Assembly (NCBI GenBank): GCA_028023455.1
Contig: JAQFVV010012572.1
Span: 806,001-870,000, forward strand
DNA length: 64,000 nt
Direction of reading: 5' to 3'
DNA from: Epiperipatus broadwayi
Taxonomy: Eukaryota > Onychophora > Udeonychophora > Euonychophora > Peripatidae
Shown here: positions 46,000-57,738 of the stretch, in pieces
How positions within the stretch are numbered: position 1 is the first letter of the stretch
Layout of the letters: each line of letters opens with the position of its first letter
Notes under the pieces: generated by a model
What the model saw: only the letters and a program-made list of their open reading frames with translations
Database searches by the model: none
What the model was told of the DNA's origin: nothing
Program-made: the position numbers and the translations under genes

Positions 46000-46850
46000 G
46001 CAACAAGATGATAGACTGCTGCATAATTTCTCTTTTTGCTTCAGTATTGCCGTCTGTTATAGAGAGACATGCCATGGTAGGTAAGGAGTTTATCAAACGG
46101 GATCCAAGTTCTGGAATCACTATCTTGGGTTGCTAATGTTTTATTTCTTTTTTTAATAGTGTTATTGATCTGATTCCACTTCTGCAGGACTGGATGAAGT
46201 TATTTACTTAGTCTTAGCTTTTATTTAGGCTAGGATTTTCAGAGCTTTTGATTTTCATGGCATATATTCTTCTTTCAACATTTTAAAGTAGAAGATATTG
46301 AAATACCACTTGACCATCTCTATTGCATCGGCCAATGTATATTCTCATGTTTTGTATTTTATAGTTCATCATCATTTTTAATCTGCACCAATACAATTCA
46401 TCTTGAGAGGAGTCATATAATCAGTCTTTCATTTTACTATTTTTTTATATTTTTTGCCAAGGCTTTTCCTCTCACTTAGCACTTATGTATGCCTCTTTGA
46501 TAAGTGAATAGCTCCTTTGAGCTAGAAACCAAAAAAGAAAGATTTATATAGAGTTTTTAATATAATAAGAATCATGTAGATGATGTGTTGTTAGTGATAA
46601 TAGTTTTACTTTTTTCATAGTATACTTTAAACTGTTGGCTTGCTTTTCCAGTAAGCCCATTAGGCTCAGGTGGATAAAATAGCATTAGAATTTGCATTAT
46701 TCCTCTTATTGATAAGTATTCATGTGCATGTTTTGAAATTAAACCTCTCCTGTTGTTGTATTCTGATAACTTTATAATAAAAAAATTTCATCTAGTATCT
46801 TAATAGTTTCTTCCAAGTTGGTATTTTTTATAACTAGAAACATGTTCAGA
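46000..46850 (-). mobile_element. Gypsy-type integrase remnant
   Basis: On the minus strand, fragments read NLEETIKILDEIF, then HEYLSIRGIMQ and FYPPEPNGLTGKA. These match, in order, the integrase core after the second catalytic Asp (compare EEYLETRGIKHM and YHPESN in the 5.4-10 kb element). The third catalytic Glu appears to be lost (GLTGK in place of xxAEx). The rest toward 46000 is too eroded to assign firmly. Confidence 0.6.
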
Positions 46851-46859
46851 CAAGTTCTA

Positions 46860-47400
46860 CTTCAAATTCTTAATTTTGTTAATTATGTCAATAATATTTG
46901 TTTGTTCTTTCACCAATGTATTTCACTTTTGATTCCTTATTATTACTTTTAGCATACAACTTTCCATACATTGGTTAGTGACATGAAATGTTTATATTAT
47001 TCTTTTGTTAAGTATTAAAATCTCAGATCCATATGTAAAATGTGGTAAGACATAAGTATTAAAAGTCTTCCTTCTAATGCGAGTAGTCATGTTTTTTTTT
47101 AATAGTTAGTAAGTTATTTCTAACAAAAACATTTCATCTAAATTTAATTCTAGGATTAATTTCATCCATTACATTTCTATCTGAATTCATAATCTGAGCA
47201 AAGAATTTGTAGTCACTCATTTTTTATAATTCATGATTATTAATCTTTTATTTGTTTTTTTCTGAGAAAATCCTTTTAGTTCCATTTCTATCTGATAACT
47301 CTTAAACATTTCCTGAAGCTCTGAAGGATTATTTGCTATATAATTACATCTTCTAATTCTAGATGATTTATTATGATGTGAGATTTCAGTTTTTGCAACT
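46860..47400 (-). mobile_element. Decayed RTE LINE fragment
   Basis: Minus-strand match to about 61400-61900, with the words for GSETWTL, NHRIKL and ELQEML partly recognisable; many indels. No intact end. Confidence 0.65.
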
Positions 47401-47637
47401 ATTTAAATTCATATCAATTTTATGAAAGAAGTTTCAAATGTGTTTGTTTTTGGTCTTTTTATGATCAACAAATTTTGAAATGCCATCACAAGAAGCTTGG
47501 CAATAATGCAAAATTTCATGGTCTCAAAATATTTTCTTTGGAAATTCATAAGTAGGACAGATGGAATTTTGTTGGATTTTTTTTTAGATCATCTATAAGT
47601 TTGAATCTTTCTTTAAGGTAGTTTTTTTTCTCATGTG

Positions 47638-47722
47638 TCATAGCATCAGCCGGGAAGTGAACCCGCTAACCCAGGACAACTGCTTGTAAAGTAGCTGTTG
47701 CTGACCTCTCGACCACAAATGC
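47638..47722 (-). mobile_element. Val-tRNA-like SINE, copy 1
   Basis: Minus-strand head with TGGTCGAGAGGTC, an anticodon-loop-like TTTACAA and B box GGGTTCACTTCCC, ending in TGATGCTATGACACAT plus A-run. The same non-tRNA tail (TGCT-TGACACAT, AAAAAA) follows the plus-strand copy at 50838, which marks it as a SINE family rather than a tRNA gene. Confidence 0.6.
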
Positions 47723-48120
47723 TTGACTTCTTTAAGGTAATTCATAGCCATTCCAAGCTACATTTTACCATTAATAAATAAATGACTATTAGATGAAATA
47801 AAAAAAATGTATTAATATGATAGTTCCATTGTTAGAGGAGAAAAGGTCACCCTCTTATGAGCTCTAAACCAATGATTTATTTTTATCTTACTTTTTAACT
47901 TTAATATCTTTCTTATCTTTGAAGTTCTAATTTTCAAGAAGTGCATAGCATAAAGACCATGCATATTCTGATTACTGACTTTATAGATCTTAGTTTTATA
48001 ATAATTTATACAACCTCCTTTTGTTATCAGAATAACTTAAAATTATTACAGCAGAAAAATACGTTTTTAAAATGTTTAAATTATAATTTTGTTTTGCCAA
48101 GTTATCCCACACTCTTTTAG
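47723..48120. other. AT-rich spacer
   Basis: No supported feature. Confidence 0.4.
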
Positions 48121-48128
48121 ATCAGCAA

Positions 48129-48168
48129 TTTAGACAATTGTCTAGTTGGTTTTAGACAATTGTCTACT
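48129..48168. repeat. Doublet of a palindromic 14-mer
   Basis: TAGACAATTGTCTA occurs twice, about 22 bp apart; each is self-complementary. Function unknown. Confidence 0.55.
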
Positions 48169-48205
48169 TGTTTTAGTGCTTAGATGTTTAACCTAAAGCC
48201 TTTAA

Positions 48206-48478
48206 GCAACTTTCATTACTCACAACTGCCACATTTCCCTGAACAAAATCTTAAATATCAAGAGCTGCTTTCTGTCCAGGGATTATGTCACCACAAGACT
48301 CTCGACTTTTATCACTTATGCCACGTGGATGGCCAGATGTTGCAATAAGTTTACCATTCCTCATCCCAAGCCTGAAGACACATTCATTTCCAAGCTGAAG
48401 GAATTTCACCATAAGGACAGAATCATCTCATCCAGATTCTTATTTGACAACACGTGGAGCCTGATTAAGCTGGATTAA
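48206..48478 (+). other. Unidentified open block, possible terminal exon or mobile-element relic
   Basis: About 90 codons stay open on the plus strand (ending TFISKLKEFHHKDRIISSRF and NTWSLIKLD, stop at 48476-48478), with markedly higher G+C than its surroundings. An AAG just before 48207 could be a splice acceptor. A polyadenylation signal AATAAA follows at 48578-48583. On the minus strand the same DNA is open too, apart from one TAA, and reads FRLGMRNGKLIATSGHPRG followed by SCGDIIPGQKAALDI. It was not possible to decide which strand codes, or whether either does. No family was recognised on either strand. Confidence 0.35.
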
Positions 48479-48583
48479 ACAACACTAGTGACCACATCAG
48501 AACATCTGGTTGCCTGAGTAACATGGATAATTATTATTTTTGATTTACAATTGTATCATTAGTACATATGGTTTTTCAATAAA

Positions 48584-49995
48584 GTTATTTATAAATAAAA
48601 ATATATGCATTGGCAACATATTTTTGTAAGAAAATATTTTTGAAAATAAACTATTTAAAAATATATCAATAAACCAATAGACTGCAGGAAAAATCACGTG
48701 CTAAATCATGCTTAAAATGTGAAAGATTTCTTCGTTTTGTCGATATTAATAAGTAATATTTCAAAATATATGCATATTTTTATAAAATAAAATACTTTAC
48801 CATTCTACTCTATTTTATTCAAAATTAAAAAAATTTTCTCTTCTAGCTGAGGAACTGGACCCGGTTTATTCTATTCTTAATTTAATCAAAAATGGTTTTC
48901 TATAAGGAAATGTTCGAGGTCTTGTATACATTGAATTTTAATAAATAAATTTTCATTTTTAAAATAAATAACTTCGTAATAATTAATTACTGTAGTTTTA
49001 TTAACAACAGTTAAAGAATTTTTCTTTTTTGCCTTAAAAAAAAAAAAAATTCCTATATGAATTCATTTATTTCTTTGCTGAGGTATACTTTTTTGACTTC
49101 AATTTCAATTTGTGCTTGCCTTGGCATATTTCAAAGACTACGCTGAAAGCAAAAGAATCAATATAGATTTATGACAAGTAGCTGCTTATGACATTTTGAA
49201 CCCAACTTGCTGATAACAAGTAGATTATAAAAGAGAATTGTGTCTATTATTTTTAGTAATAACATCAATGTCAAGATTTATGAGCTAAAGTGAGGAATGC
49301 AAACTACAAATTTACAGAAATCTATCAAATTAAATAATTTTTAGACTTGTTTGTATAAATAGCAACTAATCCAAAAAATATTTTGCTAGAACATAGCTTA
49401 TAAGTATGTGTTTATTATTTAAAGAATAAATAATTTGAGTACGATAGGAAAGAAATATCATTATAAAAATTTCCTATTTAAACTGTACAACTCTAAAAAG
49501 TTAACAAGGAAGAAAAAACCACGATTAAGCTTTTTCAAAAATTAAATTGTTAACAACAATCGGAACTCAAATGCATACACTGCCATCTACAGAGCATTTA
49601 TAAAATTAATTTTGAATATTTTTTTTTAAAAAATCATTTAATTGATAATCATTTCTTTTGCCTAAGAATACACGTTAATTTTTTTTTAATAGCATTGTCA
49701 TCATCATTATTAGAAGTCATTTGTAGATGAATATGAACATTCAGAAATCAAATAGATGAGGGACAAAAAATTAATAAATAAGTCCACATATATCACCATG
49801 ATGCTGTTTTAATGTTTTGAAGCAAACATTTTTTGATGAAAAATGTTAACCTATAGCCTAATTGTAGCTCTCCATTATATCCTATTGTTAACTATATTTT
49901 TGTAGTGAAAGCTATTGGTACTGTATTATAGAGTATCTTTAGAACTCATCTTTCTAACCTAAACAGGCTCTGCCTATCTCAGGAAAGGGTTTTTT
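48584..49995. other. AT-rich region without recognised genes
   Basis: No supported feature. Confidence 0.45.
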
Positions 49996-49999
49996 TTTT

Positions 50000-50640
50000 T
50001 AAAGTTCTTCATAAAATACTTTTTTGGAGCATTGTTGCTCTTCATCTTTTTACATATTTAGTCCAATGAAAATGAATCCCTAATCTCATCATATTCAGAG
50101 AGTTGGAGAATTTATATTTGACATTGTCTTTTCGCAATATTATGAAGCATTTTAAATCAACTTTTTCCATTCTGCATTGATAAGGAAATTATGTCTACCA
50201 TATTGTAAATTGAGTAAAATATGTAATTATGATTAAAACTCTTTTTAAAAATTGTTATTTGCATTACCAATATATTGAAACTATCGTTATACCTCAACAT
50301 CCAAGTCTTTTTATTTGAAGTCTTCCAAGATATTTCAATTTATTTATATTTTTAAGCCATAACTCTAAACCAAAAATTGCTGAAGCATTTTTTTCCACCA
50401 ATAGCTAATAAAATATCTTATTTTAAACATTAATTGCTAAATCAGTATTTTGTGTAAACTCAAATTAAAAATCTCATCAATAAATCTATGTTACATCTTC
50501 ATGAGGCCATTTATAAATTACTTCAAAAACTAATAAAAGTCAAGGACAATGTTTGGTTTTAGCACATATCTCTGTTTTACATTAATTTTTATTCCAAGTG
50601 CTTTAGATTTTCCACTACCAGTAATAATGCTTTTTTCTTA
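50000..50640 (-). mobile_element. Very old LINE RT remnant
   Basis: On the minus strand KINVKQRYVLKPN (about 50545-50600) resembles the GVKQGCVLSP block of LINE reverse transcriptases, with later scattered resemblances. Heavily decayed; low confidence. Confidence 0.35.
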
Positions 50641-50837
50641 TTATCATGTGATAGATGACAAAAAATGACAAATTTTTGTGGCCAATCAGATAATTTCAAA
50701 TGTTGCCAGTGTTAATTAACTGAATCAAATATCTTAACCAATTGGATAAAAGCAATAAAAATTTGAATCATCATATCTTTGCTTTTAATATATTTTTTGT
50801 ATTTGTCTGATAATATAAATCATAACTATACTACTAA

Positions 50838-50925
50838 TCAAGCATTGGTGACTGAGTGGTTAGCACAGCTGTCTTACAAGCAGTTGTTCCGGGTTCGCTT
50901 CCTGGACGATGCTTTGACACATAGA
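50838..50925 (+). mobile_element. Val-tRNA-like SINE, copy 2
   Basis: AAGCATT and GATGCTT form a 7-bp acceptor-like stem. The D-arm region has TGACTGAGTGGTTAGCA. The anticodon stem GCTGT/GCAGT encloses loop CTTACAA with TAC at the anticodon position. The B box is GGGTTCGCTTCC. Extra sequence TTGACACAT plus A-run follows, shared with the copy at 47638-47722. It is tRNA-Val(TAC)-derived by anticodon, but may be a SINE rather than a working gene. Confidence 0.65.
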
Positions 50926-50982
50926 AAAAACTATACTATTTCATTTTTATGGATAACAATAATATTCCATGATAATTATTAA

Positions 50983-51735
50983 TCTTCTCTTTTATTTTTA
51001 TAAATTGGAATAATAATGAATTCTAAAGATTAGGTTACACAATTTTATGGTCACATTTTGAAACTTCTCCAAGGATTCTATGAGAACCAAATAACTTTCA
51101 ATTTGAATAAAGCAATGGATGTTTTTAATCATGCTGGACCACATATGTTTGTTTAAATTCAAATCAATCAACTAGATGAATATAACATTAAATTGCAGAT
51201 ATCTCTATTTCTACCTCAATGTATCCAAATGTTGGTAAGATATGAAAAATATCATCAACGATTTTAAAAGAATACTTTTTTTCAATGCATCAAAAAGACC
51301 TAAAGTGAGTACATTCAGTATATGGGTATATCGCTTTTCAGTTTAACCTGCCAATTATTCTTATGACTTCTTATGTAATTGAACTTCTGTCTTTAAATTG
51401 CTTATGAAACTTTAGATTTATTTTGCTATTCATACAAAGCACGCAGAGAATATCATGTTCTTTATTCTAATTAATTACTGATAATATAATCTTGTCATCA
51501 GAAATAATTCAGGATGTTGTTGGGGTTTTTTTTTTTTTTTTGGTAAATGTAAGAATAGACTCACAACACATTTCTTTAAAACAATTTCATGCCTCAGCAA
51601 AATGATCAGTTTTAAAATCAAATTAAAATCATAAGAGCTTAACATCTGTTGAAACTTAGCATGAGAAGTACATCTCTACCCCACTAAGCATCTGACATTT
51701 ATGCAAAGATTTATCATAATGATCATTATTAATTT
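50983..51735. other. AT-rich spacer
   Basis: T16 run at about 51526-51541; no other feature. Confidence 0.45.
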
Positions 51736-51739
51736 GTTT

Positions 51740-52130
51740 CCACTATTTTGATTTATCACAGAGGTAAAACTCTCAATACAGTAGTGCCACTCAGTGAAAC
51801 CATTATTGTGTTTTCATTTTGGACTCAAAACTTTATAGTTAGCTAAAAAGTAAATGGTAGCTGCTGGAGGGTTGCGTTAGATCCTAAGATTTAGATGCAG
51901 CACTCTCAGATCCAGGGCTCTTCACTGATAAAGGACACAAGCTAGAAATTAGTCTGGAGATATTGGATGAGTATGCACAATTGGGATTTTATGTATAAAC
52001 TTTCCTGCATCCATTGATTACTTTGGCTTGCACTGAATGGCCCTACTGTATGGAGAGTTTTGCCTCTGTGAAAAACAGCTTGTGTAAGCATAAATAATGG
52101 TGATCATGTATGGTTTATTTTGATTTACAA
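51740..52130 (+). repeat. Hammerhead-family repeat (57320 type), ribozyme damaged
   Basis: Plus-strand copy. At the ribozyme site the core reads CTGATAA (51924-51930) and GAAAT instead of CTGATGA and GAAAC, so the catalytic G8 is lost. Confidence 0.7.
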
Positions 52131-52698
52131 TAGTAATCAATTATTTGCTATAACAATCATAAAAAAATGTTGAAACTTTTTTATAAAATGCCAGTTTGAA
52201 AATGATGATGATTTTGTAAGATTGATGATATCATAGAATAGTGGCTTTATGTCACTGTGGTGACATTCATGCTAAAAATGTACAACACAAAGTGTATTCA
52301 TTATACAGAGCACAGTGTACTGTATTTTGATTGTAAAATTAAAATATGATTAGTCCATAATACTTTATTTAATTCTCAGCCAATGTCCTTGCAAGACAAT
52401 ATATTCATTAATGACATATCCAAAGTAAAGATTGTCATTGTGATTACAAAAACAAAAAAACAAAAGGTTTCATTCAATATAATAAGTAATTCAAAGCCTA
52501 TTTTCATAACATACAATGAAATGTATTAATATTTATTTTAAAGTGTATATATTAACTTAAAAGGTATATATTCACTCACTTTTATAGATTACAATTCTTA
52601 TGAACAGTATTCTTCTTGTGGCAAAATTTACAGTCATCATAACTAAAATTTAGTTACGGTAATTGCAAGTTACTTTAACAAAAAAAAGATTTTGTGCA
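52131..52698. other. AT-rich spacer
   Basis: No supported feature. Confidence 0.45.
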
Positions 52699-53500
52699 GT
52701 ATGCAGTTAATAATCAACTTTATATAATCACAATTACTAAATACATTTAAAATATCATTTACTGCACAGTATTTACTTAATTTTAAATTATCATTTATTT
52801 CAGGGATATCCAAGCCAAAGGCGACATTACTGTAAACATAAAATAATATTGTATTAAAAAAAGAAATACAAATTTTATTCAGCATAAAAGTAAAAATAGA
52901 TTTTGGTGTATACTATACTTTTAATAATTAATTTTAAATAATGTACTATATTTGCTAAAATAGTCAGTCAACTAAATTTGAATTAAAACTTTTATCGAAT
53001 CAAAACTGTAATTATTATAAATCTAACATATTTTCAGTAAAAAGGGTGGGGGGGTGAGGAAATGATTTCATTAATTATGCAATTAATAATCAACTTTATA
53101 TAAACAAAAGTTACTAAATGTAAATTAAAAATAACACTTACTTAGTTGATGTTAAATTATAATCTCTTTATTTGGTTTCAGTGATAACCAAGCAAACAGC
53201 GACAATATTACAAAATCATAAAAAATACACTACCAAAAAAAAATTATAATTTTATTTAACACAAAACTAAAAATAAATTTTGATCATATATTATTAATAA
53301 CTTATTTTAAATTGTATACTGTATACATGTTAGCTCAAATATTCAATCAAGTAATTTTAAAATAAAACTTTGATTTGGCTGAAATTAGCATTCATACACT
53401 AATTTCAACCAAATCAAAACTCCTATTATCTTAAATGTATTTTTGATAGTAAAAAAAAGAAAGGAAGGATGGAGATGATTTCATGTATTATGCAATTAAT
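52699..53500. repeat. Divergent tandem repeat, unit about 0.38-0.41 kb
   Basis: TATGCA(G/A)TTAATAATCAACT opens units at 52699 and 53078, and TATGCAATTAATAA begins a third, cut unit at 53489. Inside each unit the same order recurs: CAAGC(C/A)AA-GGCGACA-like word, AAATTTTATT-CA-like word, and a G-run or GGAAGGA word before GATGATTTCAT. A small hairpin (GATTTGG-TGAAATTAG ... CTAATTTCAACCAAATC) lies at 53362-53412. Confidence 0.7.
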
Positions 53501-54195
53501 AAAAAAATTTGTATGATGAAAATGCAATACAAATAAATTGAAGAAGATTTGTGCTTTTAATTTTTTTAAGTAGCCTGTATCTCTGCCATTACAATATACT
53601 GTATTACTTCTAGGTTATTTCAAAAAAATGGCTACCATGTTTAATAAAGTATGATATCTCGCACCATAAAAATGACTACAGCTAGTGTATTTGTATATAA
53701 AGTACTGTTTGTTTAGATCTACATCATTCATATTGTAAAAAAAAGTCTTGAATATTGATTACAATGCATTAGATACATTTTTTTTCTTTTGTTAATATGT
53801 CAGAATTTTTATTTTTTATAAAGTTAACTGCATGATTGGGTTTTAGTAACATGTAGTACTACAATTTAGCTACCCTTAAACTAAGGATAAATAATCTTTA
53901 TGGTCAGAGCAGTACAGTTAAATGGCAGATGATTAATTATTGATTTTTTAATTCTAAATAATTTTACATAACTAATATAAGACTATGAATTTTAAAAAAG
54001 TGAAACTTCAGAATGTTTATTTCTTCAGAACAATGAGAAACAATTTTTTGGAAGAACTCAAAAAATTATTAATTGTGAACCTGTACTTCCCTTTTCGGTT
54101 CTACTACATGTCTGTACAGTGAAACCATTTTTTTTTCCTTAATATTTTTTTTTTAGACTTACTTATTTTTTAAACTTTATAGCTACATACATTTT
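53501..54195. other. AT-rich spacer
   Basis: No supported feature. Confidence 0.4.
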
Positions 54196-54199
54196 CAAC

Positions 54200-54720
54200 T
54201 AGAAACAATAGCACAGAACACCACATCACTTCTTCAATTTATGGATCAATGAATCATCACAACTTTCAAGATTTTCTACCGTTAACAAGTATTGCAGAAT
54301 TTTGTCAACACTTCAGATAAAGATATAGATAAAATAATTCCACAACTCTGGAAGAATTCCAATATAAAAACAGATGTTGGTTTTATAAGCAGTTCATGAA
54401 TCAAGATCACTGATATAACACTTAGGGTTATGTGGAAGAAAATCTACCTGCAAATCATTACAAGTAACAAAGTCGAAAAGAAATCTGCTTCAATTATATG
54501 GAAAACTATATTTGACCTAACTGAAAAAGCAGGATTTATAGAAATTGATACAACATTGAAGAGTTTTTGGAATCGCACATTGAAGAATTAACTAATGAGG
54601 AATTAATGCAAGTGATTGAAAAAAGGAAGACAATGAAGAAATAAAATTAACAAGCCTGTAGAAAAGAACTTGGGGTATCCAAAAACTGAAGAAAATGATT
54701 TTGTGACATGAGGCTATAAA
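54200..54720 (+). pseudogene. Tigger/pogo transposase remnant
   Basis: The plus strand reads AQNTTSLLQFMDQ, a stop and then IITTFKIFY (54210-54285), the hallmark block of Tigger/pogo DDE transposases around the last catalytic Asp. Further on, SIIWKTIFDLTEKAGFIEI and HIEELTNEELMQVIEK (54500-54630) give the acidic C-terminal end of the same proteins. Frame changes and stops make it dead. The N-terminal DNA-binding part and terminal repeats were not found. Confidence 0.75.
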
Positions 54721-56700
54721 CAGGATAAAGTCAATGAATAAGATCTTATAAGTTGTAAGAAAAGAAAATCAAAGAAGCAAGTCAACCAATCATTCTAAAC
54801 CTTTTGTCTAAACATCCTCAGCCATCAATAGCCTATATAGCTCCTTCAAAAGAATCAAGATCATCAAAAGATTTACATGGCAATAATGGACTCTTAAAAA
54901 GAGCTCCTGATAACTCATAAAACTGGAGGACAATCAATGCTGAATGTGTAGATTATAAGACAGAACAACTTGGAGCTGGTTTTTTTCTTGTTACATAGAT
55001 TTAAATTGTATTATCTTACATGCACACATATTTTAACTGCATACCTGCACAATACACATCTAGCACAGTACAGACATATACATTAGGCATTTCTAAAATT
55101 ACTGTGTACATTAGATTAAGTGTTTATTAATACAATATTCACAAATTGTGGCATAATTTTTATCCAAGGAACAAACTAATTTTTTTCCATAGAAAAAATG
55201 TTATAATCTCTTGCTTTTTATCTTCTTACTGGTGTCCAATTGTCCTTCCTAAGTGGGGTAAAGGTTCAATTGCTTTGAAAAATAGATCAAATTTACTACT
55301 AATATATTTTGAGTAGGGCTGGTTTTAATGCTATTTCTTTTATTTTGACTTTAGAATAAACTAATCTGTGACTTGTTCAGTAATCTGTATTTATAAGGGC
55401 TCATATACTATTTATTTTCTTTATATTTCAAATACATTTTATAAAATGATATGCAAGATGCTATTATGTTTAACCATAAATGCATTCATGATTCTTTATA
55501 ATACTTTTCCGTTAAAATGAAATGATCACGGTGCAACAGATTATTTGAAATCTCAAAGCCAATATCATAATTTGGGTGATAATTTATTCTTTTTACCGAC
55601 AATTAATTAATCATAAAACTCAGAAATAAAATAACTTGCATGCCTTTAGTCTAAATTGATGTAGGTATAAATAAAAATTAAACATAAAACCTCATAAACT
55701 CATAAATAGTGAAGTCATAGGCTTAAATTTTTAATGTATTTTATAACATTTGTCTTGACTTAAAACATACATCTATACATATAAATTAAGAATTTAACTT
55801 TATCAGAAACTTTTAAAACTTAACATAAAAAGTAAAGATAAGCCCCAAATTCAGCACCAATATTACCTCCATGACTAGTGGTGAGAACCCTTGATATTAA
55901 AATTATGGCTTTATTTTTATCGACATTACACTAATTCTAAGATATTTACTCTTTAATTTGAAAAATAGGTATCCATTCATTAATTAATATTGATAGATAA
56001 TTGGATTATCTATGATCAAAATATCTGAAAAATCTTAAGCTTCTAAAATATTATCCATCAAAAATATTTCCAAGCTTCATTCAGGTTTGAGTTTCAGATC
56101 ATGATAGGAAAATGTATTAATTATTACATCATGATACACTTTTTAATTTAACTTAAATATATATATATATCATAATGGCTTCACCTTTTCACTCGGGCTG
56201 GATACTATATAAATACACAGACATTGGCCACCTTTCAAAACCATTAAATCTGCTGTTTGACTACTAAAGTCAAAGTACCTCTCTCATGAATATTTTTCAT
56301 TTATACTGGGTTTGCACCCAGGCACCATCTAAAGAATTAACTAGTTCACTGACAAGAGATTTTAAATGCTTCTAGTGCTTGTTTCCTCAGCTAACTCAAT
56401 TGAACATAGTAAACTTACCTCATTAGCAATCAGATATTGAATATTTAAAACCAGATTACATAATTAACAAATTTTGTTAGACTAAATTTCATACAGTTAG
56501 AGATTTAAAAAAGAAGAGAATTCAGGCTAAATTAACAAACAACATTATTATTTACAGATTATAATATTTCAAATTATAACAGCATAAAAACGTAGCAAAA
56601 CTTGGATTATTTACAAAGTTATTTTAAACAGAATTCATTTAGATTTAAATAAGGAAATAATAATTTATGTATTTTCTAGATTTAACAAGATTTTGAAAGG
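54721..56700. other. AT-rich region without recognised genes
   Basis: Possibly the rest of the Tigger copy up to about 54990. TA microsatellite at 56159-56170. Nothing else supported. Confidence 0.4.
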
Positions 56701-56704
56701 AAAA

Positions 56705-57180
56705 TTTGGCTTGGGTTTTGGTTAAGGCTTTTCCTAAGGTGATCACACCTTTTTTTTTTCTTTTTTTGTTTTGACAATGCTTAGACTCTCTAAAAGATCA
56801 TTAATGTCTTCATTTGTAAGGTCACTCATGAGCACTAGTCTTGTATAGTGGCTTAATTTCTTTCAAGGTCAGTGCATATCTTCTTCATTTAATTGCCCAG
56901 CAACATTCTTAAATGTATGATGGGTAAATGTCTTAGAAATGGCAGATCAGAGTTTTGGTCACATCTCAGACTATTAATAATTTATAGGAACTGAATGGTG
57001 TAAGACTGAATAAATATCCCTTTTGCAAATCTAGCAGGGCAAGGTAGTGGTTGGGGTATCTGCAGAAATTCCTACACATTGCTTGAACAACAACAAGAAG
57101 TCCATGATGACAGAAACTGCAAAATTCAGTAAGTAATATTAACAATACAACAGCAAAACTAATCAGCTGCAGAATAACTT
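56705..57180 (-). mobile_element. Possible coding remnant of an unrecognised mobile element
   Basis: Less AT-rich. The minus strand gives short open pieces such as FKNVAGQLNEEDMH and MSDLTNEDINDLLESLS, broken by stops. The acidic ending resembles transposase C-termini, but no family was recognised. Confidence 0.3.
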
Positions 57181-57307
57181 GACTAATAAAAATTTATTAG
57201 CTTTTATACCTTTGACCAACCATTATTTTGAACATCACCCATGCTACTCATTTTTCAAATTTTTAATTAATTAGCCTCCTTTTTAATTGTAACATTAATT
57301 ATCTAAT

Positions 57308-57319
57308 CAGTTTACTGTT
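57308..57319. repeat. Candidate target-site duplication, left copy (element G)
   Basis: CAGTTTACTGTT recurs at 57727-57738 at the other end of the hammerhead repeat. Confidence 0.6.
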
Positions 57320-57726
57320 ATTAAACAATTCAAAATACAGCAAAACTCTCCATATAGTAGTGCCATCTTGTGCTAACAAGAGCAATCAATGGATGCCAGA
57401 AGGCTTGTGCATAAAATCCCTATCTAGTGCCTACTCATCCAATATCCCCAGACTAGTTTCTGGCTTGTGGCCTTCATCAGTGAGGAGCCTTGGATTGGAG
57501 AGCAATGCACCTAGATCTTAGGATCTAATGCAACCCTCCAGCACCCACCTTTTAACTCTATTTAACTACAAAACTATGAGATTGAAATTGAAAACACTAT
57601 TAATATTTTCAACCCAAGCTCAATAGCTTATATAGTCATATGGGTCTGAACTCAATTCAGTACCCATACATTTTGGTGTCTTTGTGCTAGTATGAGATAG
57701 TGATCATGTGATGTTGAGTGGTTTAA
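57320..57726 (-). mobile_element. Hammerhead-bearing repeat, copy G
   Basis: About 407 bp between two copies of a 12-bp word. Type member of the second hammerhead repeat family in the window. Relatives are at 25395-25930 (two), 51740-52130, 29618-29790 and 10335-10410, sharing ACTCTCCATATAGTAGTGCCA near one end and GATCATGTGATGTT near the other. No protein coding. Confidence 0.72.
57433..57498 (-). ncRNA. Type I hammerhead ribozyme, intact core (copy G)
   Basis: Minus strand: CTGATGA, an A-A mismatch and stem II GGC/GCC with loop CACAA, GAAAC, TA, GTC. Stem I inner CCTCA/TGGGG, internal loop GGCT/ATA, outer ATCCAA/TTGGAT. The stem III sequence ACTAGT is self-complementary. The only intact core of this family here; the mismatch next to stem II may lower activity. 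Confidence 0.75.
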
Positions 57727-57738
57727 CAGTTTACTGTT
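57727..57738. repeat. Candidate target-site duplication, right copy (element G)
   Basis: Second CAGTTTACTGTT. Confidence 0.6.
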
